Origin: Rhabdonatronobacter sediminivivens
Lineage (GTDB): Bacteria; Pseudomonadota; Alphaproteobacteria; Rhodobacterales; Rhodobacteraceae
Direction of reading: 5' to 3'
Assembly (NCBI RefSeq): GCF_013415485.1
Contig: NZ_JACBXS010000002.1
Coordinates: forward strand, 62,001-126,000
Length of the DNA: 64,000 nt
Shown here piece by piece: positions 57,535-64,000 of the stretch. A program made the translations under genes and the position numbers. The notes beneath the pieces were generated by a model. It was not told the DNA's origin. It made no database searches and saw only the letters and a program-made list of their open reading frames with translations. Position 1 is the stretch's first letter, and every line of letters starts with the position of its first letter.

Positions 57535-59214
57535 ATGTGCGCCAAAGCTACCATGGAAGATTTCGAGGCCATGCTCAATGAGAGCCTCGAACTGGACACA
57601 CCGAACGAAGGATCGGTTGTCACCGGCAAGGTCATCGCCATCGAGGCGGGCCAGGCCATCATCGACATCGGCTACAAGATGGAAGGCCGGGTCGAGCTGA
57701 AGGAATTCGCAAACCCCGGCGAAGCGCCCGACATTTCGATCGGCGATGAGGTCGAGGTCTATCTGGACCGCGTGGAAAACGCCCGGGGCGAGGCTGTCAT
57801 CAGCCGTGACAAGGCCCGCCGCGAAGCCGCCTGGGACCGTCTGGAAAAAGCCTATGCCGACGAAAACCGCGTCGAAGGCGCGATCTTCGGCCGCGTCAAG
57901 GGCGGGTTCACCGTCGATCTGGGCGGCGCCGTGGCCTTCCTGCCGGGCAGCCAGGTCGATGTGCGCCCCGTGCGCGATGCCGGCCCGCTGATGGGTCTGA
58001 AGCAGCCCTTCCAGATCCTGAAGATGGACCGCCGCCGCGGCAATATCGTGGTTTCGCGCCGCGCCATCCTGGAAGAGAGCCGCGCCGAACAGCGCGCCGA
58101 GGTCATCGCCAAGCTGGCCGAGGGTCAGGTCGTCGACGGTGTGGTCAAGAACATCACCGAATACGGCGCCTTTGTGGATCTGGGCGGTGTGGACGGGCTG
58201 CTGCACGTCACCGACATGGCCTGGCGCCGCGTCAACCACCCCTCCGAGATCGTCACTATCGGCGAGACGCTCAAGGTGCAGGTCATCAAGATCAACAAGG
58301 ACACGCACCGCATCAGCCTGGGCATCAAGCAGCTGCAGGCCGATCCTTGGGACGCGGTCGAGCGCAACTACATGCTGGGCTCGGTCCACAAGGGCCGCGT
58401 GACCAACATCACCGATTACGGCGCGTTTGTCGAGCTGGAGCCCGGTGTCGAAGGTCTGGTCCATGTCTCGGAAATGTCCTGGACCAAGAAGAACGTGCAC
58501 CCCGGCAAGATCGTCTCCACCAGCCAGGAGGTCGAGGTCATGGTGCTGGAGATCGACAGCGCCAAGCGCCGCGTGTCACTGGGTCTGAAGCAGACCATGC
58601 GCAACCCGTGGGAGCTGTTCGAGGAAACCCACCCCGTGGGCACCCAGATCGAGGGCGAGGTCAAGAACATCACCGAGTTCGGCCTGTTCGTGGGCCTCGA
58701 AGGCGATATCGACGGCATGGTGCACCTGTCCGATCTGAGCTGGGATCAGCGCGGCGAGGAAGCCATCCAGGAATTCCGCAAGGGCGACATGGTGCAGGCC
58801 GTGGTGACCGAGGTGGATACCGACAAGGAGCGCATCTCGCTGTCGATCAAGGCGCTGGAAAACGACAGCTTCTCGGATGCGGTCGAAGGCGTGAAGCGCG
58901 GCTCGATCGTCACCTGTGCGGTGACGGCGATCGAGGATGGCGGGATCGAGGTCGAATACAACGGCATGAAGAGCTTCATCCGTCGCTCCGACCTGGCCCG
59001 TGACCGTGCCGACCAGCGGCCCGAGCGTTTCGGCGTCGGCGACAAGGTCGATGCCCGCGTGACCAGCGTGGACAGCAAGACCCGCCGTCTGGGCCTGTCG
59101 ATCAAGGCGCGCGAGATCGCCGAGGAAAAGGAAGCCGTCGAACAGTATGGCTCCTCGGACGCCGGTGCGTCGCTGGGCGACATTCTGGGCGCGGCGCTCA
59201 AGGATCGTAACTGA
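57535..59214 (+). CDS. rpsA: 30S ribosomal protein S1
   Basis: 559 residues with six S1 OB-fold repeats: about 30-98, 116-178, 200-268, 285-355, 372-442 and 459-528. Repeats 3-6 show the typical G-x-V-x2-I-x2-Y/F-G-x-F/L-V core (for example VVKNITEYGAFVDLGGVDGLLH). S1 unwinds mRNA at the 30S subunit and helps binding of leaders with weak Shine-Dalgarno sequences. Start MCAKATMEDFEAML has AAAGGAAA upstream. Ends at a strong terminator. Confidence 0.97.
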   Translation: MCAKATMEDFEAMLNESLELDTPNEGSVVTGKVIAIEAGQAIIDIGYKMEGRVELKEFANPGEAPDISIGDEVEVYLDRVENARGEAVISRDKARREAAWDRLEKAYADENRVEGAIFGRVKGGFTVDLGGAVAFLPGSQVDVRPVRDAGPLMGLKQPFQILKMDRRRGNIVVSRRAILEESRAEQRAEVIAKLAEGQVVDGVVKNITEYGAFVDLGGVDGLLHVTDMAWRRVNHPSEIVTIGETLKVQVIKINKDTHRISLGIKQLQADPWDAVERNYMLGSVHKGRVTNITDYGAFVELEPGVEGLVHVSEMSWTKKNVHPGKIVSTSQEVEVMVLEIDSAKRRVSLGLKQTMRNPWELFEETHPVGTQIEGEVKNITEFGLFVGLEGDIDGMVHLSDLSWDQRGEEAIQEFRKGDMVQAVVTEVDTDKERISLSIKALENDSFSDAVEGVKRGSIVTCAVTAIEDGGIEVEYNGMKSFIRRSDLARDRADQRPERFGVGDKVDARVTSVDSKTRRLGLSIKAREIAEEKEAVEQYGSSDAGASLGDILGAALKDRN

Positions 59215-59242
59215 TCCGCCGCGTTGTCGGATGACGGAACCA

Positions 59243-59273
59243 AGACCCCGCCCGGAAACGGGCGGGGTTTTTC
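59243..59273 (+). terminator. rpsA intrinsic terminator
   Basis: ACCCCGCCCG-gaaa-CGGGCGGGGT (59245-59268) followed by a T-run to 59272. Perfect 10-bp stem with GAAA tetraloop, 30 bp after rpsA and just before the converging cinA-type gene. Confidence 0.93.
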
Positions 59274-59279
59274 GTTGGC

Positions 59280-59753
59280 TCAGGGGTGCAGCCGCGCCAG
59301 CAGCAAGGCCAGCGCATGGTCGCGCGCGCGGGCGCGCACCTCGGCCCGGCCCGGGGCGCCGAACTCCACCGTTTCCACCAGTGTCGGGGCGCCGCGCAGG
59401 GTGGTGGCGAAGCAGACGCGGCCTTCGGGCTTGAACTCGGACCCGCCTGGCCCGGCGATGCCGGTGATGGCGACGCTGAGGTCGGCCTCGGACCGCGCCA
59501 GCGCGCCCTCGGCCATCTCCTGCGCCACAGCTTCGGACACGGCGCCATGGGTGGCCAGCGTCACCGCGCGCACCCCCAGCATCTGTTCCTTGGCGGCGTT
59601 GGAATAGGTGACAAAGCCCCGCTCCACCACGGCCGAGGATCCGGCGATATCGGTCAGCGCGGCGGCCACCATCCCCCCGGTGCAGCTTTCGGCCGGGGCG
59701 ATCATCAGGCCGCGTTCGCGTGCAGCCTCAAGCACTTGCGCGGCAAGGCTCAT
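59280..59753 (-). CDS. pncC: CinA-family nicotinamide-nucleotide amidohydrolase
   Basis: 157 residues, the stand-alone CinA C-terminal domain that deamidates NMN to NaMN in NAD recycling. ESCTGGMVAAALTDIAGSSAVVERGFVTYSNAAK (about 22-55) carries the active Ser, and AITGIAGPGGSEFKPEGRVCFA (about 95-116) the substrate loop. Overlaps pgpA by 4 nt; third gene of ispDF-pgpA-pncC. Confidence 0.92.
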   Translation of the reverse strand: MSLAAQVLEAARERGLMIAPAESCTGGMVAAALTDIAGSSAVVERGFVTYSNAAKEQMLGVRAVTLATHGAVSEAVAQEMAEGALARSEADLSVAITGIAGPGGSEFKPEGRVCFATTLRGAPTLVETVEFGAPGRAEVRARARDHALALLLARLHP

Positions 59754-60247
59754 CCCATCAGCACCCCATGGGCCAGGGCGGCTGCGGCCACCACCACCAG
59801 CGCGGCGAACACCCCCGCGATCAGGTCATCCAGCATCACGCCCAATGGCGTGTGCAGCCGGTCCGCCCAGCCCACCGGCCCCAGTTTGGTGATGTCAAAG
59901 AAGCGAAAGGCCAGGAACGCCACCACCCAGCCGGGCCAGAGCGCCGTGATCGCCACCCCCTGCATCATCGCCCCCAGCGACACCGGCCAGAGCGCCAGCC
60001 ACATGCCCGCAACCTCGTCGATGACGATCTCGGACGGGTCCGGATCCTCCAGTCCCCGGGTTTCGATCACCGTCACCCACCACCCCAGCGCCGAGACCGC
60101 CACCGTCGCCGCCGCCAGCAGCCAGAACCCGCCCAGCACATGCAGCGCCCAGGCCACCGGCAGCGCGGCCAGCGTGCCCCAGGTGCCCGGGGCAGGGCGC
60201 AAGAGCCCGGCGCCAAAGAAGGTGGCCAGCAGGCGCGACCAGCTCAT
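59750..60247 (-). CDS. pgpA: Phosphatidylglycerophosphatase A
   Basis: 165-residue inner-membrane phosphatase converting phosphatidylglycerol phosphate to phosphatidylglycerol. Family core: [21 protein letters not shown] (about 9-29), [14 protein letters not shown] (about 75-88, metal ligands) and [37 protein letters not shown] (about 115-151). The start overlaps the ispDF stop by 4 nt, its end the pncC start by 4 nt, so three unrelated enzymes are tightly coupled. Confidence 0.92.
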   Translation of the reverse strand: MSWSRLLATFFGAGLLRPAPGTWGTLAALPVAWALHVLGGFWLLAAATVAVSALGWWVTVIETRGLEDPDPSEIVIDEVAGMWLALWPVSLGAMMQGVAITALWPGWVVAFLAFRFFDITKLGPVGWADRLHTPLGVMLDDLIAGVFAALVVVAAAALAHGVLMG

Positions 60248-61398
60248 GCCCGCACCAGCGTGGCGGTGGCAAGTGCTGCGATGCCTTCCTCGCGCCCCGT
60301 GAAGCCCAGTCGCTCCGAGGTGGTGGCCTTGACGCTGACGCGGGCGACCTCCAGCCCCATGATCTGCGCCAATGCCGCGCGCATGGCCGGGGCGTGGGGG
60401 CCGATCTTTGGCCGCTCGCAGATCAGCGTCACATCGGCATGGGTCAGCGTGAAGCCTTGATCGCGCGCCAGATCGGCGGCATGGCGCAGAAAGATATGGC
60501 TGGCCGCGCCCTTCCATTGCGGGTCCGAGGGCGGGAAATGCTGGCCGATATCGCCCATGGCCAGCGCGCCATATATGGCATCGGTCAGCGCGTGCATGCC
60601 GACATCGGCATCGGAATGGCCCTGCAGCCCGCGGGTGTGGGGCACCAGAACGCCGCACAGCCAGCAGCCCTCGCCCTCGCCAAAGCGGTGCACGTCATAG
60701 CCATTGCCGGTGCGGATATCCATGGGCCTGTCCTTGTCCCTGTTGCGCAAGAGCGCCTCGGCGCGGGCGAAATCGCCGGCCCAGGTCAGCTTGATATTGT
60801 CGTCTTCGCCTTCGACAATGGCAACGTCAAGCCCGGCGGCGCGCGCGATCTCAACATCATCGGCGGCTTCGGTGCCGTGGCTGCGATGGGCGGCCAGAAT
60901 GGCGTCAAAGCGGAACCCCTGCGGCGTCTGGGCACGAAACAGGCCGGTCCGGTCGGCGGTGCCGCGCACCCGCCCGGCCTCGCCGCGCCAGAGCGCATCG
61001 GTCACCGCCAGCGCCGGTGCGGCGCCGGGGCTATGTTCCAGCGCGGCCAGCACCCGCGCGACCAGCGCGACGCTGACCAGAGGGCGCGCCCCGTCATGGA
61101 TCAGCACCCGCGCGGGCGGGTCCTGGGCCAGAGCTTCCAGCGCGTTGCGCACCGATTGCGCGCGGCTCGCGCCCCCCGGCACCAGCGTCAGGTCGGCAAT
61201 GTGCAGCGCCCGGGCGCGGGGCATGTCATCAGGATGGACCACCAGCACGCAACGCCCCGGCGCTGCGGCGCGGAGGGCCTGGAGCGTGCGCACCAGCACC
61301 GGCTGGCCAGCCAGATCCCGCCATTGCTTCGGCAGGCCACCGCCCGCGCGGGTGCCACGCCCGGCGGCGACAATGATTATGGCGGTGGTATCTGACAT
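60244..61398 (-). CDS. ispDF: Bifunctional IspD/IspF isoprenoid enzyme
   Basis: 384 residues. The N-terminal IspD half (about 1-225) makes CDP-methylerythritol: [18 protein letters not shown] (about 8-25), [17 protein letters not shown]. The C-terminal IspF half (about 227-384) makes methylerythritol 2,4-cyclodiphosphate: [12 protein letters not shown] (about 232), [16 protein letters not shown] (about 260) and [16 protein letters not shown] near the end. Fusion of the two is usual in alphaproteobacteria. ATG 61398 has AAGGA upstream. Confidence 0.95.
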   Translation of the reverse strand: MSDTTAIIIVAAGRGTRAGGGLPKQWRDLAGQPVLVRTLQALRAAAPGRCVLVVHPDDMPRARALHIADLTLVPGGASRAQSVRNALEALAQDPPARVLIHDGARPLVSVALVARVLAALEHSPGAAPALAVTDALWRGEAGRVRGTADRTGLFRAQTPQGFRFDAILAAHRSHGTEAADDVEIARAAGLDVAIVEGEDDNIKLTWAGDFARAEALLRNRDKDRPMDIRTGNGYDVHRFGEGEGCWLCGVLVPHTRGLQGHSDADVGMHALTDAIYGALAMGDIGQHFPPSDPQWKGAASHIFLRHAADLARDQGFTLTHADVTLICERPKIGPHAPAMRAALAQIMGLEVARVSVKATTSERLGFTGREEGIAALATATLVRA

Positions 61399-61425
61399 GA
61401 GTCCTTCGCAGTTAGTGACGAATTG

Positions 61426-61455
61426 TCTATAGGGCCAGACAGGGGGTGCTGACAA
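61426..61455 (-). promoter_or_regulatory. Candidate ispDF promoter
   Basis: Minus strand -35 TTGTCA (61450-61455), 18-bp spacer, -10 TATAGA (61426-61431), placing the start site about 20 nt before ispDF. Divergent dusB transcription must start in 61456-61600; no clear NtrC or sigma-54 site was recognised there. Confidence 0.5.
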
Positions 61456-61607
61456 CTCGCGCGATTGCCGGGGATGAATGCCTAATTTTTAGCCTTATGA
61501 TGAATAATGCGCCACAAGACTGCTGACCTTATTTGCAGCTTGCCCGCAGGGTGCTTAGATACAGTCAGAAATGCCCACCAAAGATAGCCGCAGGACAGGT
61601 GACACAG

Positions 61608-62624
61608 TTGCAGACCCTCACATTGACCGCCGCCAATTGCCCCGACAGGGTCGCCCGGATTACCCCTCCGGTGGTGCTGGCGCCCATGGCGGGGATCACC
61701 GACCTGCCGTTTCGCCGGGTGGTCGCGCGGTTTGGTGCGGGGCTCGTGGTGTCGGAAATGGTGGCCAGCCAGGAAATGGCACAGGAGAAGCCCTCGGTCC
61801 GGGCGCGCGCCCGGGCGGAGCTGGGCCTGGGGGACGCGCGCACCGCCGTGCAGCTGGCGGGCCGCGAGGCCTACTGGATGGCCGAGGCCGCCCGCATCGC
61901 CGCCGATGGCGGGGCCGAGATCATCGACATCAACATGGGCTGTCCGGCGAAAAAGGTCGTGGGCGGGGCCTCGGGCTCGGCCCTGATGCGCGAGCCGGAC
62001 CACGCGCTGCGGCTGATCGAGGCCGTGGTGGGCGCGGTGGATGTGCCGGTGACGCTGAAAACCCGGCTGGGCTGGGATGATGCCTGCCGGAACGCCCCCG
62101 ATCTGGCGCGCAGGGCCGTGGGCGCCGGGGTGGCCATGGTCACCATCCACGGCCGCACCCGCTGCCAGTTCTACAAGGGCGCTGCGGATTGGGCGGCCAT
62201 TGCCGACGTGGTGCACGCCGTTCCGGTGCCGGTGCTGGCAAATGGCGATATCCGGTCGGCGGCGGATGCGCGGGCGGCGCTGCTGGCCTCGGGGGCGGCG
62301 GGGGTGATGATCGGGCGCGGCGCGCAGGGGCGGCCCTGGCTGCCCGCGCAGGTGGCCGCGGCGCTGCAGGGTCTGCCCTTGCCCAGGGCGCCCGAAGGCG
62401 CTGCGCTGGTGGATCTGGTTGCCGCGCATTATCAGGACATGCTGGGGTTTTATGGCCGGGACCTGGGCCTGCGCGTGGCGCGCAAGCATCTGGGCTGGTA
62501 CGCCGATGCCGCAGGGGGCACGCCCGCACTGCGGCGCGCGCTGCAGACCGCCACCGACCCGGCACAGGTGCTGCGCCTGCTGCCGGATGCGCTGTCCCCT
62601 GAACCCACGGTGGTGGCCGCATGA
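61608..62624 (+). CDS. dusB: tRNA-dihydrouridine synthase (DusB/NifR3)
   Basis: FMN enzyme reducing uridines in tRNA D-loops. About 338 residues: VVLAPMAGITDLPFRRVV (about 21-38), catalytic Cys in NMGCPAKKVVGGASGSALM (about 107-125), IHGRTRCQFYKGAADW (about 178-193) and GDIRSAADA with VMIGRGAQGRPW. No ATG exists near the N-terminus; TTG 61608 (chosen) or GTG 61599 follow AGGACAGG, so the start is uncertain. Upstream of ntrB with 4-nt overlap, the nifR3-ntrB-ntrC order described in Rhodobacter capsulatus. Confidence 0.92.
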   Translation: MQTLTLTAANCPDRVARITPPVVLAPMAGITDLPFRRVVARFGAGLVVSEMVASQEMAQEKPSVRARARAELGLGDARTAVQLAGREAYWMAEAARIAADGGAEIIDINMGCPAKKVVGGASGSALMREPDHALRLIEAVVGAVDVPVTLKTRLGWDDACRNAPDLARRAVGAGVAMVTIHGRTRCQFYKGAADWAAIADVVHAVPVPVLANGDIRSAADARAALLASGAAGVMIGRGAQGRPWLPAQVAAALQGLPLPRAPEGAALVDLVAAHYQDMLGFYGRDLGLRVARKHLGWYADAAGGTPALRRALQTATDPAQVLRLLPDALSPEPTVVAA

Positions 62625-63739
62625 ACACGCCCGCCACAGGGGTCATCTGGTCTGCGCTGCCCGTGCCCGCGATGCTGATCGGTCTGGATGCGGCCGGCGA
62701 GGCCGAGCTGATCCTCGATTGCAATCCGACCTGCGAGCAGTTCCTCTCGGCCTCGGCCCGGTCGCTTCGGGGCAAGGCCCTGTTCGAGCGGATCATGATC
62801 GACGCCCCCATGGAAGAGGCGCTGACCCGCACCCGGCGCAACCGGTCGGCGCTGTTCATCAATGATGTGGAGGTCGGCACCGGCAGCCGCGCGCCGGTGA
62901 CCTGCAATCTGCAGCTTGCCCCCCTGGGTGACACACCGGAAATCGTGCTGATGCTGATGTCCCCGCGCGAAATCGCCGGGCGGCTGAACCAGGCCGGGGC
63001 GGCCAAGGCGGCGGTAAAATCGGCCTCGGGGATGGCGGCGATGCTGGCCCATGAGATCAAGAACCCCCTGGCGGGGATCAGCGGCGCGGCGCAGCTTCTG
63101 TCCATGAACCTGCGCAACGGTGATCTGGAACTGACGGATCTGATCGTCGAGGAAACCCGCCGCATCCTGTCGCTGTTGCAGCAGTTCGAGGAATTCGGCG
63201 ATCAGCGCCCGCCCAAGCGCCGGGCGGTGAATATCCATGACGTACTGGAACGTGCGCGCCGGTCAGCCCGGTTGGGCTTTGCCGCGCATATGTCGGTAAC
63301 CGAAGCCTACGACCCGTCACTGCCCGCCGTATGGGGGGATCCGGACCAGTTGTTGCAGGTGTTCCTCAACCTGCTGCGCAACGCCGCCGAGGCCCAGCCC
63401 GATGGCGGCACCATCCGGCTGCGGAGCTATTTCGAGCATTCCCTGCGGGTGCGCGGGCAGGACGGGCAGGACCGCGCGCTGCCGCTGCATGTGGATATCA
63501 TCGATGACGGCCCAGGGCTGCCGCCCGAGATTGCCGCGGATGTGTTCGACCCCTTTGTCTCGGGCCGTGAGAACGGCACCGGCCTGGGGTTGGCACTGGT
63601 ATCGAAGATCATTGCCGACCATGGCGGCTGGATCGCCGTTGACAGCGCGCCGGGCCGCACGGTGTTCCGGGTGTCGCTGCCGCTGGCCCCGCGCGATGAG
63701 GGTGCCGGTTCCGGCGGCGACGCGGATAGCAAGGAGTAA
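62621..63739 (+). CDS. ntrB: Nitrogen regulation sensor kinase NtrB
   Basis: 372-residue cytoplasmic histidine kinase. A PAS-like sensor domain occupies about 10-115. The phospho-acceptor His lies in MLAHEIKNPLAGISGAAQLL (about 141-160), N-box VFLNLLRNAAEAQ (about 248), G1 IIDDGPGLP and G2 GTGLGLALVSKIIADHGG (about 327-344). With PII it phosphorylates NtrC when nitrogen is scarce. Overlaps dusB by 4 nt and precedes ntrC by 3 nt. Confidence 0.94.
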   Translation: MNTPATGVIWSALPVPAMLIGLDAAGEAELILDCNPTCEQFLSASARSLRGKALFERIMIDAPMEEALTRTRRNRSALFINDVEVGTGSRAPVTCNLQLAPLGDTPEIVLMLMSPREIAGRLNQAGAAKAAVKSASGMAAMLAHEIKNPLAGISGAAQLLSMNLRNGDLELTDLIVEETRRILSLLQQFEEFGDQRPPKRRAVNIHDVLERARRSARLGFAAHMSVTEAYDPSLPAVWGDPDQLLQVFLNLLRNAAEAQPDGGTIRLRSYFEHSLRVRGQDGQDRALPLHVDIIDDGPGLPPEIAADVFDPFVSGRENGTGLGLALVSKIIADHGGWIAVDSAPGRTVFRVSLPLAPRDEGAGSGGDADSKE

Positions 63740-63742
63740 CCG

Positions 63743-64000
63743 ATGGACGGAACAGTTCTGGTAGCCGATGACGACCGCACGATCCGCACCGTGCTGACGC
63801 AGGCGCTGACGCGCGCAGGCTGCAAGGTCCATGCGACCTCCAGCCTGACCACGCTGATGCGCTGGGTCGAGGAAGGGCGCGGCGATCTGGTCATCACCGA
63901 TGTGATGATGCCTGATGGCAACGGGATCGAGATGATCCCAAAGATCAGCAAGGAGCGCCCCGGCCTGCCGGTGATCGTCATTTCCGCGCAGAACACCATC
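63743..64000 (+). CDS. ntrC: Nitrogen regulation response regulator NtrC (5' part)
   Basis: The first 86 codons lie in the window: a receiver domain with the acidic triad VADDDRT (about 9-11), the phospho-acceptor Asp53 in [11 protein letters not shown] and the Thr/Ser position [15 protein letters not shown] precedes ATG 63743. The AAA+ and DNA-binding domains lie past the right edge, so sigma-54 dependence (absent in R. capsulatus NtrC) cannot be judged. Confidence 0.93.
   Translation, partial: MDGTVLVADDDRTIRTVLTQALTRAGCKVHATSSLTTLMRWVEEGRGDLVITDVMMPDGNGIEMIPKISKERPGLPVIVISAQNTI

Overview
The window is a continuous stretch of chromosome from a GC-rich alphaproteobacterium, almost certainly a Rhodobacterales (Rhodobacteraceae/Roseobacteraceae) member. 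This rests on gene content and order: dusB(nifR3)-ntrB-ntrC as in Rhodobacter, a fused ispDF, a homocysteine-methyltransferase protein split from MetH, the aat/DUF2155/NDUFA12 group, a DUF2256 protein and a Hint-domain protein. No genus is claimed. There is no phage, integrase, insertion sequence or CRISPR array. Nearly every base is in housekeeping or metabolic genes, and the novelty lies in the intergenic DNA and a few variant proteins.

Layout. 0-7 kb: serS (cut by the window edge), fau, an RpoH-type sigma factor, a MarR regulator with a cysteine-rich tail, gpt, a LysE exporter, fabI, pdxH, a double cold-shock-domain protein and a DUF192 protein. 7.3 kb: tRNA-Pro(UGG). 7.5-16.6 kb, all minus strand: usp-BCCT transporter, proC-csaA-dehydrogenase, a YbjN protein, a bile-acid:Na+ symporter family protein, an acyl-CoA ligase and a glycosyltransferase. 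16.7-20.5 kb: a magnesium block (CorC-like, MgtC-like, MgtE) with an unusual leader before mgtE. 20.7-25.6 kb: an MFS transporter, then a tightly overlapping operon alkA / carboxylesterase / acyl-CoA dehydrogenase / CaiB-BaiF protein. 25.7-32.3 kb: a small lipoprotein, split methionine synthase and a large MscS channel. 32.4-42.2 kb: alr, radA, cvpA, metG, a gamma-glutamyltransferase-like gene, murD, aat, DUF2155 and NDUFA12. 42.5-44.2 kb: an XRE regulator, a LuxR-type AHL-binding regulator and a DUF465 peptide. 44.3-50.7 kb: phaAB, hspQ, an RsbW-like/STAS pair, a second thiolase, moaA and a lipoprotein. 50.8-56 kb: a four-gene polyamine operon (speA, carboxynorspermidine synthase, nspC, speB). 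56-64 kb: a Hint protein, a DUF2256 protein, rpsA, cinA/pncC-pgpA-ispDF and dusB-ntrB-ntrC (ntrC cut by the right edge).

How genes work together. The polyamine operon can take arginine to agmatine and putrescine, and on to (nor)spermidine through carboxy intermediates without S-adenosylmethionine decarboxylase. phaA and phaB make the monomer for polyhydroxybutyrate. The two metH genes together supply the whole cobalamin-dependent methionine synthase. corC, mgtC and mgtE point to one magnesium-homeostasis locus. ntrB/ntrC form the nitrogen two-component system.

Most interesting signals: (1) a dispersed family of four intergenic palindromes whose loops carry four G-runs separated by single bases (GGGTGGGTGGGTGGG type), so each can form a hairpin on one strand pairing and a G-quadruplex in its loop; (2) an mgtE leader with a 32-codon upstream ORF and mutually exclusive hairpins; (3) a 106-bp palindromic mobile-type element whose end supplies the stop codon of a dehydrogenase gene; (4) a MarR protein with a six-cysteine tail.
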